Shown here piece after piece: positions 36,424 through 49,140 of a DNA stretch of 64,000 nucleotides. The stretch comes from Crossaster papposus. Its lineage: Eukaryota; Echinodermata; Asteroidea; Velatida; Solasteridae. The notes below the pieces were generated by a model. It was not told the origin of the DNA and ran no database searches. It saw only the letters and a list, made by a program, of their open reading frames with translations. The translations under genes and the position numbers were made by a program. Each line of letters begins with the position of its first letter. The stretch's first letter is position 1. The stretch spans positions 1 through 64,000 of the forward strand of contig JBAIAA010001529.1 of assembly GCA_037893245.1 (NCBI GenBank), read 5' to 3'.

Positions 36424-37660
36424 TGGAAAGAAGTGTGCATAAGAAATGTGTAAAGGGAAAGAAGTGTGCATAAGAAATATGTAAAGGGAAAGAAGTGTGC
36501 ATAATAAATATGTAAAGGGAAAGAAGTGTGCATAAGAAATATGTAAAGGAAAAGAAGTGTGCATAAGAAATATGTAAAGGGAAAGAAGTGTGCATAAGAA
36601 ATATGTAAAGGGAAAGAAGTGTGCATACGAAATATGTAAAGGGAAAGAAGTGTGCATAAGAAATATGTAAAGGGAAAGAAGTGTGCATAAGAAATATGTA
36701 AAGGGAAAGAAGTGTGCATCAGAAATATGTAAAGGGAAAGAAGTGTGCATAATAAATATGTAAAGGGAAAGAAGTGTGCATAAGAAATATGTAAAGGGAA
36801 AGAAGTGTGCATAAGAAATATGTAAAGGGAAAGAAGTGTGCATAAGAAATATGTAAAGGGAAAGAAGTGTGCATAAGAAATATGTAAAGGGAAAGAAGTG
36901 TGCATAAGAAATATGTAAAGGGAAAGAAGTGTGCATAAGAAATATGTAAAGGGAAAGAAGTGTGCATAAGAAATATGTAAAGGGAAAGAAGTGTGCATAA
37001 GAAATATGTAAAGGGAAAGAAGTGTGCATAAGAAATATGTAAAGGGAAAGAAGTGTGCATAAGAAATATGTAAAGGGAAAGAAGTGTGCATAAGAAATAT
37101 GTAAAGGGAAAGAAGTGTGCATAAGAAATATGTAAAGGGAAAGAAGTGTGCATAAGAAATATGTAAAGGGAAAGAAGTGTGCATAAGAAATATGTAAAGG
37201 GAAAGAAGTGTGCATAAGAAATATGTAAAGGGAAAGAAGTGTGCATAAGAAATAAAAAAGGGAAAGAAGTGTGCATAAGAAATATGTAAAGGGAAAGAAG
37301 TGTGCATAAGAAATATGTAAAGGGAAATAAGTGTGCATAAGAAATATGTAAAGGGAAATAAGTGTGCATAAGAAATATGTAAAGGGAAAGACGTGTGCAT
37401 AAGAAATATGTAAAGGGAAAGAAGTGTGCATAAGAAATATGTAAAGGGAAAGACGTGTGCATAAGAAATATGTAAAGGGAAAGAAGTGTGCATAAGAAAT
37501 ATGTAAAGGGAAAGAAGTGTGCATAAGAAATATGTAAAGGGAAAGAAGTGTGCATAAGAAATATGTAAAGGGAAAGAAGTGTGCATAAGAAATATGTAAA
37601 GAGAAAGAAGTGTGCATAAGAAATATGTAAATGGAAAGAAGTGTGCATAAGAAATGTGTA
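36424..37660 (+). repeat. three-copy segment, copy 1 (offset 3,532 bp to copy 2)
   Basis: The ordered markers are AAATGG (36424), GAAATGTG, CATAATAAA, AAAGGAAAAG, CATACG, GCATCAG (36719), the 30-bp AAATAAAAAAG unit (37250), GACGTG (37391), AAAGAGAAAG (37601) and a second AAATGG (37632). Each recurs 3,532 bp downstream (114 monomers less two bases). Confidence 0.87.
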
Positions 37661-39955
37661 AAGGGAAAGAAGTGTGCATAAGAAATATGTAAAGGGAAAG
37701 AAGTGTGCATAATAAATATGTAAAGGGAAAGAAGTGTGCATAAGAAATATGTAAAGGGAAAGAAGTGTGCATAAGAAATATGTAAAGGGAAAGAAGTGTG
37801 CATAAGAAATAAAAAAGGGAAAGAAGTGTGCATAAGAAATATGTAAAGGGAAAGAAGTGTGCATAAGAAATATGTAAAGGGAAATAAGTGTGCATAAGAA
37901 ATATGTAAAGGGAAAGACGTGTACATAAGAAATATGTAAAGGGAAAGAAGTGTGCATAAGAAATATGTAAAGGGAAAGAAGTGTGCATAAGAAATATGTA
38001 AAGGGAAAGAAGTGTGCATAAGAAATATGTAAAGGGAAAGAAGTGTGCATAAGAAATATGTAAAGGGAAAGAAGTGTGCATAAGAAATATGTAAAGGGAA
38101 AGAAGTGTGCATAAGAAATATGTAAAGGGAAAGAAGTGTGCATAAGAAATATGTAAAGGGAAAGAAGTGTGCATAAGAAATATGTAAAGGGAAAGAAGTG
38201 TGCATAAGAAATATGTAAAGGGAAAGAAGTGTGCATAAGAAATATGTAAAGGGAAAGAAGTGTGCATAAGAAATATGTAAAGGGAAAGAAGTGTGCATAA
38301 GAAATATGTAAAGGGAAAGAAGTGTGCATAAGAAATATGTAAAGGGAAAGAAGTGTGCATAAGAAATATGTAAAGGGAAAGAAGTGTGCATAAGAAATAT
38401 GTAAAGGGAAAGAAGTGTGCATAAGAAATATGTAAAGGGAAAGAAGTGTGCATAAGAAATATGTAAAGGGAAAGAAGTGTGCATAAGAAATATGTAAAGG
38501 GAAAGAAGTGTGCATAAGAAATATGTAAAGGAAAACAAGTGTGCATAAGAAATATGTAAAGGGAAAGAAGTGTGCATAAGAAATATGTAAAGGGAAAGAA
38601 GTGTGCATAAGAAATATGTAAAGGGAAAGAAGTGTGCATAAGAAATATGTAAAGGGAAAGAAGTGTGCATAAGAAATATGTAAAGGGAAAGAAGTGTGCA
38701 TAAGAAATATGTAAAGGGAAAGAAGTGTGCATAAGAAATATGTAAAGGGAAAGAAGTGTGCATAAGAAATATGTAAAGGGAAAGAAGTGTGCATAAGAAA
38801 TATGTAAAGGGAAAGAAGTGTGCATAAGAAATATGTAAAGGGAAAGAAGTGTGCATAAGAAATATGTAAAGGGAAAGAAGTGTGCATCAGAAATATGTAA
38901 AGGGAAAGAAGTGTGCATAAGAAATATGTAAAGGGAAAGAAGTGTGCATAAGAAATATGTAAAGGGAAAGAAGTGTGCATAAGAAATATGTAAAGGGAAA
39001 GAAGTGTGCATAAGAAATATGTAAAGGGAAAGAAGTGTGCATAAGAAATATGTAAAGGGAAAGAAGTGTGCATAAGAAATATGTAAAGGGAAAGAAGTGT
39101 GCATAAGAAATATGTAAAGGGAAAGAAGTGTGCATAAGAAATATGTAAAGGGAAAGAAGTGTGCATAAGAAATATGTAAAGGGAAAGAAGTGTGCATAAG
39201 AAATATGTAAATGGAAAGAAGTGTGCATAAGAAATGTGTAAAGGGAAAGAAGTGTGCATAAGAAATATGTAAAGGGAAAGAAGTGTGCATAATAAATATG
39301 TAAAGGGAAAGAAGTGTGCATAAGAAATATGTAAAGGAAAAGAAGTGTGCATAAGAAATATGTAAAGGGAAAGAAGTGTGCATAAGAAATATGTAAAGGG
39401 AAAGAAGTGTGCATACGAAATATGTAAAGGGAAAGAAGTGTGCATAAGAAATATGTAAAGGGAAAGAAGTGTGCATAAGAAATATGTAAAGGGAAAGAAG
39501 TGTGCATAAGAAATATGTAAAGGGAAAGAAGTGTGCATAAGAAATATGTAAAGGGAAAGAAGTGTGCATAAGAAATATGTAAAGGGAAAGAAGTGTGCAT
39601 AAGAAATATGTAAAGGGAAAGAAGTGTGCATCAGAAATATGTAAAGGGAAAGAAGTGTGCATAAGAAATATGTAAAGGGAAAGAAGTGTGCATAAGAAAT
39701 ATGTAAAGGGAAAGAAGTGTGCATAAGAAATATGTAAAGGGAAAGAAGTGTGCATAAGAAATATGTAAAGGGAAAGAAGTGTGCATAAGAAATATGTAAA
39801 GGGAAAGAAGTGTGCATAAGAAATATGTAAAGGGAAAGAAGTGTGCATAAGAAATATGTAAAGGGAAAGAAGTGTGCATAAGAAATATGTAAAGGGAAAG
39901 AAGTGTGCATAAGAAATATGTAAAGGGAAAGAAGTGTGCATAAGAAATATGTAAA

Positions 39956-41430
39956 TGGAAAGAAGTGTGCATAAGAAATGTGTAAAGGGAAAGAAGTGTG
40001 CATAAGAAATATGTAAAGGGAAAGAAGTGTGCATAATAAATATGTAAAGGGAAAGAAGTGTGCATAAGAAATATGTAAAGGAAAAGAAGTGTGCATAAGA
40101 AATATGTAAAGGGAAAGAAGTGTGCATAAGAAATATGTAAAGGGAAAGAAGTGTGCATACGAAATATGTAAAGGGAAAGAAGTGTGCATAAGAAATATGT
40201 AAAGGGAAAGAAGTGTGCATAAGAAATATGTAAAGGGAAAGAAGTGTGCATCAGAAATATGTAAAGGGAAAGAAGTGTGCATAATAAATATGCAAAGGGA
40301 AAGAAGTGTGCATAAGAAATATGTAAAGGGAAAGAAGTGTGCATAAGAAATATGTAAAGGGAAAGAAGTGTGCATAAGAAATATGTAAAGGGAAAGAAGT
40401 GTGCATAAGAAATATGTAAAGGGAAAGAAGTGTGCATAAGAAATATGTAAAGGGAAAGAAGTGTGCATAAGAAATATGTAAAGGGAAAGAAGTGTGCATA
40501 AGAAATATGTAAAGGGAAAGAAGTGTGCATAAGAAATATGTAAAGGGAAAGAAGTGTGCATAAGAAATATGTAAAGGGAAAGAAGTGTGCATAAGAAATA
40601 TGTAAAGGGAAAGAAGTGTGCATAAGAAATATGTAAAGGGAAAGAAGTGTGCATAAGAAATATGTAAAGGGAAAGAAGTGTGCATAAGAAATATGTAAAG
40701 GGAAAGAAGTGTGCATAAGAAATATGTAAAGGGAAAGAAGTGTGCATAAGAAATATGTAAAGGGAAAGAAGTGTGCATAAGAAATAAAAAAGGGAAAGAA
40801 GTGTGCATAAGAAATATGTAAAGGGAAAGAAGTGTGCATAAGAAATATGTAAAGGGAAATAAGTGTGCATAAGAAATATGTAAAGGGAAATAAGTGTGCA
40901 TAAGAAATATGTAAAGGGAAAGACGTGTGCATAAGAAATATGTAAAGGGAAAGAAGTGTGCATAAGAAATATGTAAAGGGAAAGAAGTGTGCATAAGAAA
41001 TATGTAAAGGGAAAGAAGTGTGCATAAGAAATATGTAAAGGGAAAGAAGTGTGCATAAGAAATATGTAAAGGGAAAGAAGTGTGCATAAGAAATATGTAA
41101 AGGGAAAGAAGTGTGCATAAGAAATATGTAAAGAGAAAGAAGTGTGCATAAGAAATATGTAAATGGAAAGAAGTGTGCATAAGAAATGTGTAAAGGGAAA
41201 GAAGTGTGCATAAGAAATATGTAAAGGGAAAGAAGTGTGCATAAGAAATATGTAAAGGGAAAGAAGTGTGCATAAGAAATATGTAAAGGAAAAGAAGTGT
41301 GCATAAGAAATATGTAAAGGGAAAGAAGTGTGCATAAGAAATATGTAAAGGGAAAGAAGTGTGCATAAGAAATATGTAAAGGGAAAGAAGTGTGCATAAG
41401 AAATATGTAAAGGGAAAGAAGTATGCATAA
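39956..41430 (+). repeat. three-copy segment, copy 2
   Basis: Same ordered markers as copy 1: AAATGG (39956), GCATCAG (40251), AAATAAAAAAG (40782), GACGTG (40923), AAAGAGAAAG (41133), AAATGG (41164). They are followed by AAAGGAAAAG (near 41286) and GTATGCAT (41421), which recur only in copy 3. Confidence 0.87.
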
Positions 41431-42020
41431 GAAATATGTAAAGTGAAAGAAGTGTGCATAAGAAATATGTAAAGGGAAAGAAGTGTGCATAAGAAATATG
41501 TAAAGGGAAAGAAGTGTGCATAAGAAATATGTAAAGGGAAAGAAGTGTGCATAAGAAATATGTAAAGGGAAAGAAGTGTGCATAAGAAATATGTAAAGGG
41601 AAAGAAGTGTGCATAAGAAATATGTAAAGGGAAAGAAGTGTGCATAAGAAATATGTAAAGGGAAAGAAGTGTGCATAAGAAATATGTAAAGGGAAAGAAG
41701 TGTGCATAAGAAATATGTAAAGGGAAAGAAGTGTGCATAAGAAATATGTAAAGGGAAAGAAGTGTGCATAAGAAATATGTAAAGGGAAAGAAGTGTGCAT
41801 AAGAAATATGTAAAGGGAAAGAAGTGTGCATAAGAAATATGTAAAGGGAAAGAAGTGTGCATAAGAAATATGTAAAGGGAAAGAAGTGTGCATAAGAAAT
41901 ATGTAAAGGGAAAGAAGTGTGCATAAGAAATATGTAAAGGGAAAGAAGTGTGCATAAGAAATATGTAAAGGGAAAGAAGTGTGCATAAGAAATATGTAAA
42001 GGGAAAGAAGTGTGCATAAG

Positions 42021-42341
42021 AAATAAAAAAGGGAAAGAAGTGTGCATAAGAAATATGTAAAGGGAAAGAAGTGTGCATAAGAAATATGTAAAGGGAAATA
42101 AGTGTGCATAAGAAATATGTAAAGGGAAAGACGTGTGCATAAGAAATATGTAAAGGGAAAGAAGTGTACATAAGAAATATGTAAAGGGAAAGAAGTGTGC
42201 ATAAGAAATATGTAAAGGGAAAGAAGTGTGCATAAGAAATATGTAAAGGGAAAGAAGTGTGCATAAGAAATATGTAAAGGGAAAGAAGTGTGCATAAGAA
42301 ATATGTAAAGGGAAAGAAGTGTGCATAAGAAATATGTAAAG
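42021..42341 (+). repeat. 9,231-bp-offset dispersed duplication, left member
   Basis: AAATAAAAAAG (42021), GACGTG (42131), GTGTACAT (42164) and AAAGAGAAAG (42341) recur at 51252, 51362, 51395 and 51572, all at exactly 9,231 bp. A related set with GACGTGTACAT merged into one monomer lies near 37807-37925. Confidence 0.85.
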
Positions 42342-42681
42342 AGAAAGAAGTGTGCATAAGAAATATGTAAAGGGAAAGAAGTGTGCATAAGAAATATGTA
42401 AAGGGAAAGAAGTGTGCATAAGAAATATGTAAAGGGAAAGAAGTGTGCATAAGAAATATGTAAAGGGAAAGAAGTGTGCATAAGAAATATGTAAAGGGAA
42501 AGAAGTGTGCATAAGAAATATGTAAAGGGAAAGAAGTGTGCATAAGAAATATGTAAAGGGAAAGAAGTGTGCATAAGAAATATGTAAAGGGAAAGAAGTG
42601 TGCATAAGAAATATGTAAAGGGAAAGAAGTGTGCATAAGAAATATGTAAAGGGAAAGAAGTGTGCATAAGAAATATGTAAA

Positions 42682-44640
42682 GAGAAAGAAGTGTGCATAA
42701 GAAATATGTAAAGGGAAAGAAGTGTGCATAAGAAATATGTAAAGGGAAAGAAGTGTGCATAAGAAATATGTAAAGGGAAAGAAGTGTGCATAAGAAATAT
42801 GTAAAGGAAAAGAAGTGTGCATAAGAAATATGTAAAGGGAAAGAAGTGTGCATAAGAAATATGTAAAGGGAAAGAAGTGTGCATAAGAAATATGTAAAGG
42901 GAAAGAAGTGTGCATAAGAAATATGTAAAGGGAAAGAAGTGTGCATAAGAAATATGTAAAGGGAAAGAAGTGTGCATAAGAAATATGTAAAGGGAAAGAA
43001 GTGTGCATAAGAAATATGTAAAGGGAAAGAAGTGTGCATAAGAAATATGTAAAGGGAAAGAAGTGTGCATAAGAAATATGTAAAGGGAAAGAAGTGTGCA
43101 TAAGAAATATGTAAAGGGAAAGAAGTGTGCATAAGAAACATGTAAAGGGAAAGAAGTGTGCATACGAAATATGTAAAGGGAAAGAAGTGTGCATACGAAA
43201 TATGTAAAGGGAAAGAAGTGTGCATAAGAAATATGTAAAGGGAAAGAAGTGTGCATAAGAAATATGTAAAGGGAAAGAAGTGTGCATAAGAAATATGTAA
43301 AGGGAAAGAAGTGTGCATAAGAAATATGTAAAGGGAAAGAAGTGTGCATAAGAAATATGTAAAGGGAAAGAAGTGTGCATAAGAAACATGTAAAGGGAAA
43401 GAAGTGTGCATACGAAATATGTAAAGGGAAAGAAGTGTGCATACGAAATATGTAAAGGGAAAGAAGTGTGCATAAGAAATATGTAAAGGGAAAGAAGTGT
43501 GCATAAGAAATATGTAAAGGGAAAGAAGTGTGCATAAGAAATATGTAAAGGGAAAGAAGTGTGCATAAGAAATATGTAAAGGGAAAGAAGTGTGCATAAG
43601 AAATATGTAAAGGGAAAGAAGTGTGCATAAGAAATATGTAAAGGGAAAGAAGTGTGCATAAGAAATATGTAAAGGGAAAGAAGTGTGCATAAGAAATATG
43701 TAAAGGGAAAGAAGTGTGCATAAGAAATATGTAAAGAGAAAGAAGTGTGCATAAGAAATATGTAAAGGGAAAGAAGTGTGCATAAGAAATATGTAAAGGG
43801 AAAGAAGTGTGCATAAGAAATATGTAAAGGGAAAGAAGTGTGCATAAGAAATATGTAAAGGAAAAGAAGTGTGCATAAGAAATATGTAAAGGGAAAGAAG
43901 TGTGCATAAGAAATATGTAAAGGGAAAGAAGTGTGCATAAGAAATATGTAAAGGGAAAGAAGTGTGCATAAGAAATATGTAAAGGGAAAGAAGTGTGCAT
44001 AAGAAATATGTAAAGGGAAAGAAGTGTGCATAAGAAATATGTAAAGGGAAAGAAGTGTGCATAAGAAATATGTAAAGGGAAAGAAGTGTGCATAAGAAAT
44101 ATGTAAAGGGAAAGAAGTGTGCATAAGAAATATGTAAAGGGAAAGAAGTGTGCATAAGAAATATGTAAAGGGAAAGAAGTGTGCATAAGAAACATGTAAA
44201 GGGAAAGAAGTGTGCATACGAAATATGTAAAGGGAAAGAAGTGTGCATACGAAATATGTAAAGGGAAAGAAGTGTGCATAAGAAATATGTAAAGGGAAAG
44301 AAGTGTGCATAAGAAATATGTAAAGGGAAAGAAGTGTGCATAAGAAATATGTAAAGGGAAAGAAGTGTGCATAAGAAATATGTAAAGGGAAAGAAGTGTG
44401 CATAAGAAATATGTAAAGGGAAAGAAGTGTGCATAAGAAACATGTAAAGGGAAAGAAGTGTGCATACGAAATATGTAAAGGGAAAGAAGTGTGCATACGA
44501 AATATGTAAAGGGAAAGAAGTGTGCATAAGAAATATGTAAAGGGAAAGAAGTGTGCATAAGAAATATGTAAAGGGAAAGAAGTGTGCATAAGAAATATGT
44601 AAAGGGAAAGAAGTGTGCATAAGAAATATGTAAAGGGAAA
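42682..44640 (+). repeat. 1,054-bp (34-monomer) tandem duplication
   Basis: Four marker sets repeat at exactly 1,054 bp: AAAGAGAAAG at 42682 and 43736, AAAGGAAAAG near 42801 and 43855, and the GAAACATG pair at 43139/43387, which recurs at 44193/44441. Each GAAACATG monomer is followed by two CATACG monomers. The two GAAACATG groups within each copy are 248 bp (8 monomers) apart, so an eight-monomer duplication preceded the 34-monomer one. Confidence 0.89.
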
Positions 44641-44850
44641 GAAGTGTACATAAGAAATATGTAAAGGGAAAGAAGTGTGCATACGAAATATGTAAAGGGA
44701 CAGAAGTGTGCATACGAAATATGTAAAGGGAAAGAAGTGTGCATAAGAAATATGTAAAGGGAAAGAAGTGTGCATAAGAAATATGTAAAGGGAAAGAAGT
44801 GTGCATAAGAAATATGTAAAGGGAAAGTAGTGTGCATAAGAAATATGTAA
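44441..44850 (+). repeat. 7,898-bp-offset dispersed duplication, left member
   Basis: GAAACATG (44441), GTGTACAT (44644), CATACG (44681), GGGACAG (44701), CATACG (44712) and AAAGTAG (44828) recur in order at 52339, 52542, 52579, 52599, 52610 and 52726, all +7,898 bp. The last four also occur 9,947 bp upstream, at 34734, 34754, 34765 and 34881, so the block exists three times. Confidence 0.87.
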
Positions 44851-45021
44851 AGGGAAAGAAGTGTGCATAAGAAATATGTAAAGGGAAAGAAGTGTGCATA
44901 AGAAATATGTAAAGGGAAAGAAGTGTGCATAAGAAATATGTAAAGGGAAAGAAGTGTGCATAAGAAATATGTAAAGGGAAAGAAGTGTGCATAAGAAATA
45001 TGTAAAGGGAAAGAAGTGTGC

Positions 45022-45366
45022 TTAAGAAATATGTAAAGGGAAAGAAGTGTGCATAAGAAATATGTAAAGGGAAAGAAGTGTGCATAAGAAATATGTAAAG
45101 GGAAAGAAGTGTGCATAAGAAATATGTAAAGGGAAAGAAGTGTGCATAATAAATATGTAAAGGGAAAGAAGTGTTCCTAAGAAATATGTAAAGGGAAAGA
45201 AGTGCGCATAAGAAATATGTAAAGGGAAAGAAGTGTGCATAAGAAATATGTAAAGGGAAAGAAGTGTGCATAAGAAATATGTAAAGGGAAAGAAGTGTGC
45301 ATAAGAAATATGTAAAGGGAAAGAAGTGTGCATAAGAAATATGTAAAGGGAAAGAAGTGTTCCTAA
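45022..45366 (+). repeat. region-F marker cassette displaced into region G
   Basis: CTTAAG (45022), CCTAAG 155 bp later (45177), a CpG monomer GTGCGCAT (near 45203), then a second CCTAAG without CpG monomer (45363). This is the cassette typical of 16-33 kb, closest to 24995-25338, where CTTAAG, CCTAAG, CpG monomer and a CpG-less CCTAAG 186 bp further on have the same spacing. It is about 11.5 kb away from the rest of its family and embedded in region-G monomers. Confidence 0.88.
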
Positions 45367-46607
45367 GAAATATGTAAAGGGAAAGAAGTGTGCATAAGAA
45401 ATATGTAAAGGGAAAGAAGTGTGCATAAGAAATATGTAAAGGGAAAGAAGTGTGCATAAGAAATATGTAAAGGGAAAGAAGTGTGCATAAGAAATATGTA
45501 AAGGGAAAGAAGTGTGCATAATAAATATGTAAAGTGAAAGAAGTGTGCATAAGAAATATGTAAAGGGAAAGAAGTGTGCATAAGAAATATGTAAAGGGAA
45601 AGAAGTGTGCATAAGAAATATGTAAAGGGAAAGAAGTGTGCATAAGAAATATGTAAAGGGAAAGAAGTGTGCATAAGAAATATGTAAAGGGAAAGAAGTG
45701 TGCATAAGAAATATGTAAAGGGAAAGAAGTGTGCACAAGAAATATGTAAAGGGAAAGAAGTGTGCATAAGAAATATGTAAAGGGAAAGAAGTGTGCATAA
45801 GAAATATGTAAAGTGAAAGAAGTGTGCATAAGAAATATGTAAAGGGAAAGAAGTGTGCATAAGAAATATGTAAAGGGAAAGAAGTGTGCATAAGAAATAT
45901 GTAAAGGGAAAGAAGTGTGCATAAGAAATATGTAAAGGGAAAGAAGTGTGCATAAGAAATATGTAAAGGGAAAGAAGTGTGCATAAGAAATATGTAAAGG
46001 GAAAGAAGTGTGCATAAGAAATATGTAAATGGAAAGAAGTGTGCATAAGAAATGTGTAAAGGGAAAGAAGTGTGCATAAGAAATATGTAAAGGGAAAGAA
46101 GTGTGCATAATAAATATGTAAAGGGAAAGAAGTGTGCATCAGAAATATGTAAAGGGAAAGAAGTGTGCATAAGAAATATGTAAAGGGAAAGAAGTGTGCA
46201 TAAGAAATATGTAAAGGGAAAGAAGTGTGCATAAGAAATATGTAAAGGGAAAGAAGTGTGCATAAGAAATATGTAAAGGGAAAGAAGTGTGCATAAGAAA
46301 TATGTAAAGGGAAAGAAGTGTGCATAAGAAATATGTAAAGGGAAAGAAGTGTGCATAAGAAATATGTAAAGGGAAAGAAGTGTGCATAAGAAATATGTAA
46401 AGGGAAAGAAGTGTGCATAAGAAATATGTAAAGGGAAAGAAGTGTGCATAAGAAATATGTAAAGGGAAAGAAGTGTGCATAAGAAATATGTAAAGGGAAA
46501 GAAGTGTGCATAAGAAATATGTAAAGGGAAAGAAGTGTGCATAAGAAATATGTAAAGGGAAAGAAGTGTGCATAAGAAATATGTAAAGGGAAAGAAGTGT
46601 GCATAAG

Positions 46608-47260
46608 AAATAAAAAAGGCAAAGAAGTGTGCATAAGAAATATGTAAAGGGAAAGAAGTGTGCATAAGAAATATGTAAAGGGAAATAAGTGTGCATAAGA
46701 AATATGTAAAGGGAAATAAGTGTGCATAAGAAATATGTAAAGGGAAAGACGTGTGCATAAGAAATATGTAAAGGGAAAGAAGTGTGCATAAGAAATATGT
46801 AAAGGGAAAGAAGTGTGCATAAGAAATATGTAAAGGGAAAGAAGTGTGCATAAGAAATATGTAAAGGGAAAGAAGTGTGCATAAGAAATATGTAAAGGGA
46901 AAGAAGTGTGCATAAGAAATATGTAAAGGGAAAGAAGTGTGCATAAGAAATATGTAAAGAGAAAGAAGTGTGCATAAGAAATATGTAAATGGAAAGAAGT
47001 GTGCATAAGAAATGTGTAAAGGGAAAGAAGTGTGCATAAGAAATATGTAAAGGGAAAGAAGTGTGCATAAGAAATATGTAAAGGGAAAGAAGTGTGCATA
47101 AGAAATATGTAAAGGAAAAGAAGTGTGCATAAGAAATATGTAAAGGGAAAGAAGTGTGCATAAGAAATATGTAAAGGGACAGAAGTGTGCATAAGAAATA
47201 TGTAAAGGGAAAGAAGTGTGCATAAGAAATATGTAAAGGGAAAGAAGTATGCATAAGAAA
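46608..47260 (+). repeat. three-copy segment, copy 3 (offset 5,826 bp from copy 2)
   Basis: AAATAAAAAAGG (46608), GACGTG (46749), AAAGAGAAAG (46959), AAATGG (46990), AAAGGAAAAG (near 47112) and GTATGCAT (47247) lie exactly 5,826 bp (188 monomers less two bases) after their counterparts in copy 2. Upstream, GCATCAG at 46139 is out of register by two monomers, so the match breaks there. Confidence 0.86.
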
Positions 47261-47899
47261 TATGTAAAGGGAAAGAAGTGTGCATAAGAAATATGTAAAG
47301 GGAAAGAAGTGTGCATAAGAAATATGTAAAGGGAAAGAAGTGTGCATAAGAAATATGTAAAGGGAAAGAAGTGTGCATAAGAAATATGTAAAGGGAAAGA
47401 AGTGTGCATAAGAAATATGTAAAGGGAAAGAAGTGTGCATAAGAAATATGTAAAGGGAAAGAAGTGTGCATAAGAAATATGTAAAGGGAAAGAAGTGTGC
47501 ATAAGAAATATGTAAAGGGAAAGAAGTGTGCATAAGAAATATGTAAAGGGAAAGAAGTGTGCATAAGAAATATGTAAAGGGAAAGAAGTGTGCATAAGAA
47601 ATATGTAAAGGGAAAGAAGTGTGCATAAGAAATATGTAAAGGGAAAGAAGTGTGCATAAGAAATATGTAAAGGGAAAGAAGTGTGCATAAGAAATATGTA
47701 AAGGGAAAGAAGTGTGCATAAGAAATATGTAAAGGGAAAGAAGTGTGCATAAGAAATATGTAAAGGGAAAGAAGTGTGCATGAGAAATATGTAAATGGAA
47801 AGAAGTGTGCATAAGAAATGTGTAAAGGGAAAGAAGTGTGCATAAGAAATATGTAAAGGGAAAGAAGTGTGCATAAGAAATATGTAAAGGGAAAGAAGT

Positions 47900-49140
47900 G
47901 TGCATAAGAAATATGTAAAGGAAAAGAAGTGTGCATAAGAAATATGTAAAGGGAAAGAAGTGTGCATAAGAAATATGTAAAGGGAAAGAAGTGTGCATAA
48001 GAAATATGTAAAGGGAAAGAAGTGTGCATAAGAAATATGTAAAGGAAAGAAGTGTGCATAAGAAATATGTAAAGGGAAAGAAGTGTGCATCAGAAATATG
48101 TAAAGGGAAAGAAGTGTGCATAAGAAATATGTAAAGGGAAAGAAGTGTGCATAAGAAATATGTAAAGGGAAAGAAGTGTGCATAAGAAATATGTAAAGGG
48201 AAAGAAGTGTGCATAAGAAATATGTAAAGGGAAAGAAGTGTGCATAAGAAATATGTAAAGGGAAAGAAGTGTGCATAAGAAATATGTAAAGGGAAAGAAG
48301 TGTGCATAAGAAATATGTAAAGGGAAAGAAGTGTGCATAAGAAATATGTAAAGGGAAAGAAGTGTGCATAAGAAATATGTAAAGGGAAAGAAGTGTGCAT
48401 AAGAAATATGTAAAGGGAAAGAAGTGTGCATAAGAAATATGTAAAGGGAAAGAAGTGTGCATAAGAAATATGTAAAGGGAAAGAAGTGTGCATAAGAAAT
48501 ATGTAAAGGGAAAGAAGTGTGCATAAGAAATATGTAAAGGAAAAGAAGTGTGCATAAGAAATATGTAAAGGGAAAGAAGTGTGCATAAGAAATATGTAAA
48601 GGGAAAGAAGTGTGCATAAGAAATATGTAAAGGGAAAGAAGTGTGCATAAGAAATATGTAAAGGAAAGAAGTGTGCATAAGAAATATGTAAAGGGAAAGA
48701 AGTGTGCATCAGAAATATGTAAAGGGAAAGAAGTGTGCATAAGAAATATGTAAAGGGAAAGAAGTGTGCATAAGAAATATGTAAAGGGAAAGAAGTGTGC
48801 ATAAGAAATATGTAAAGGGAAAGAAGTGTGCATAAGAAATATGTAAAGGGAAAGAAGTGTGCATAAGAAATATGTAAAGGGAAAGAAGTGTGCATAAGAA
48901 ATATGTAAAGGGAAAGAAGTGTGCATAAGAAATATGTAAAGGGAAAGAAGTGTGCATAAGAAATATGTAAAGGGAAAGAAGTGTGCATAAGAAATATGTA
49001 AAGGGAAAGAAGTGTGCATAAGAAATATGTAAAGGGAAAGAAGTGTGCATAAGAAATATGTAAAGGGAAAGAAGTGTGCATAAGAAATATGTAAAGGGAA
49101 AGAAGTGTGCATAAGAAATATGTAAAGAGAAAGAAGTGTG
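47900..49140 (+). repeat. 619-bp tandem duplication with GCATCAG markers
   Basis: AAAGGAAAAG (near 47921 and 48540), a 30-bp AAAGGAAAG unit (near 48043 and 48662) and GCATCAG (48090 and 48709) each repeat at 619 bp, which is 20 monomers less the one deleted base. A related, less complete group lies near 50801-50972. Confidence 0.85.

Larger units (their letters stand above)
34150..42680 (+). repeat. HOR region G, left part
   Basis: A new set of marker variants replaces those of region F: GAAACATG, CATACG, GGGACAG, AAAGTAG, GCATCAG (35634, 36099, 36719, 38887, 39631, 40251), AAATGG with GAAATGTG, GAAAGACGTG, AAAGAGAAAG, and 30-bp AAATAAAAAAG units (37250, near 37807, 40782, 42021). The segment near 38887-39630 repeats with a 744-bp (24-monomer) offset: AAATGG 39212/39956, CATACG 39413/40157, GCATCAG 38887/39631. 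No CpG blocks, inserts or foreign sequence are present. Confidence 0.88.
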
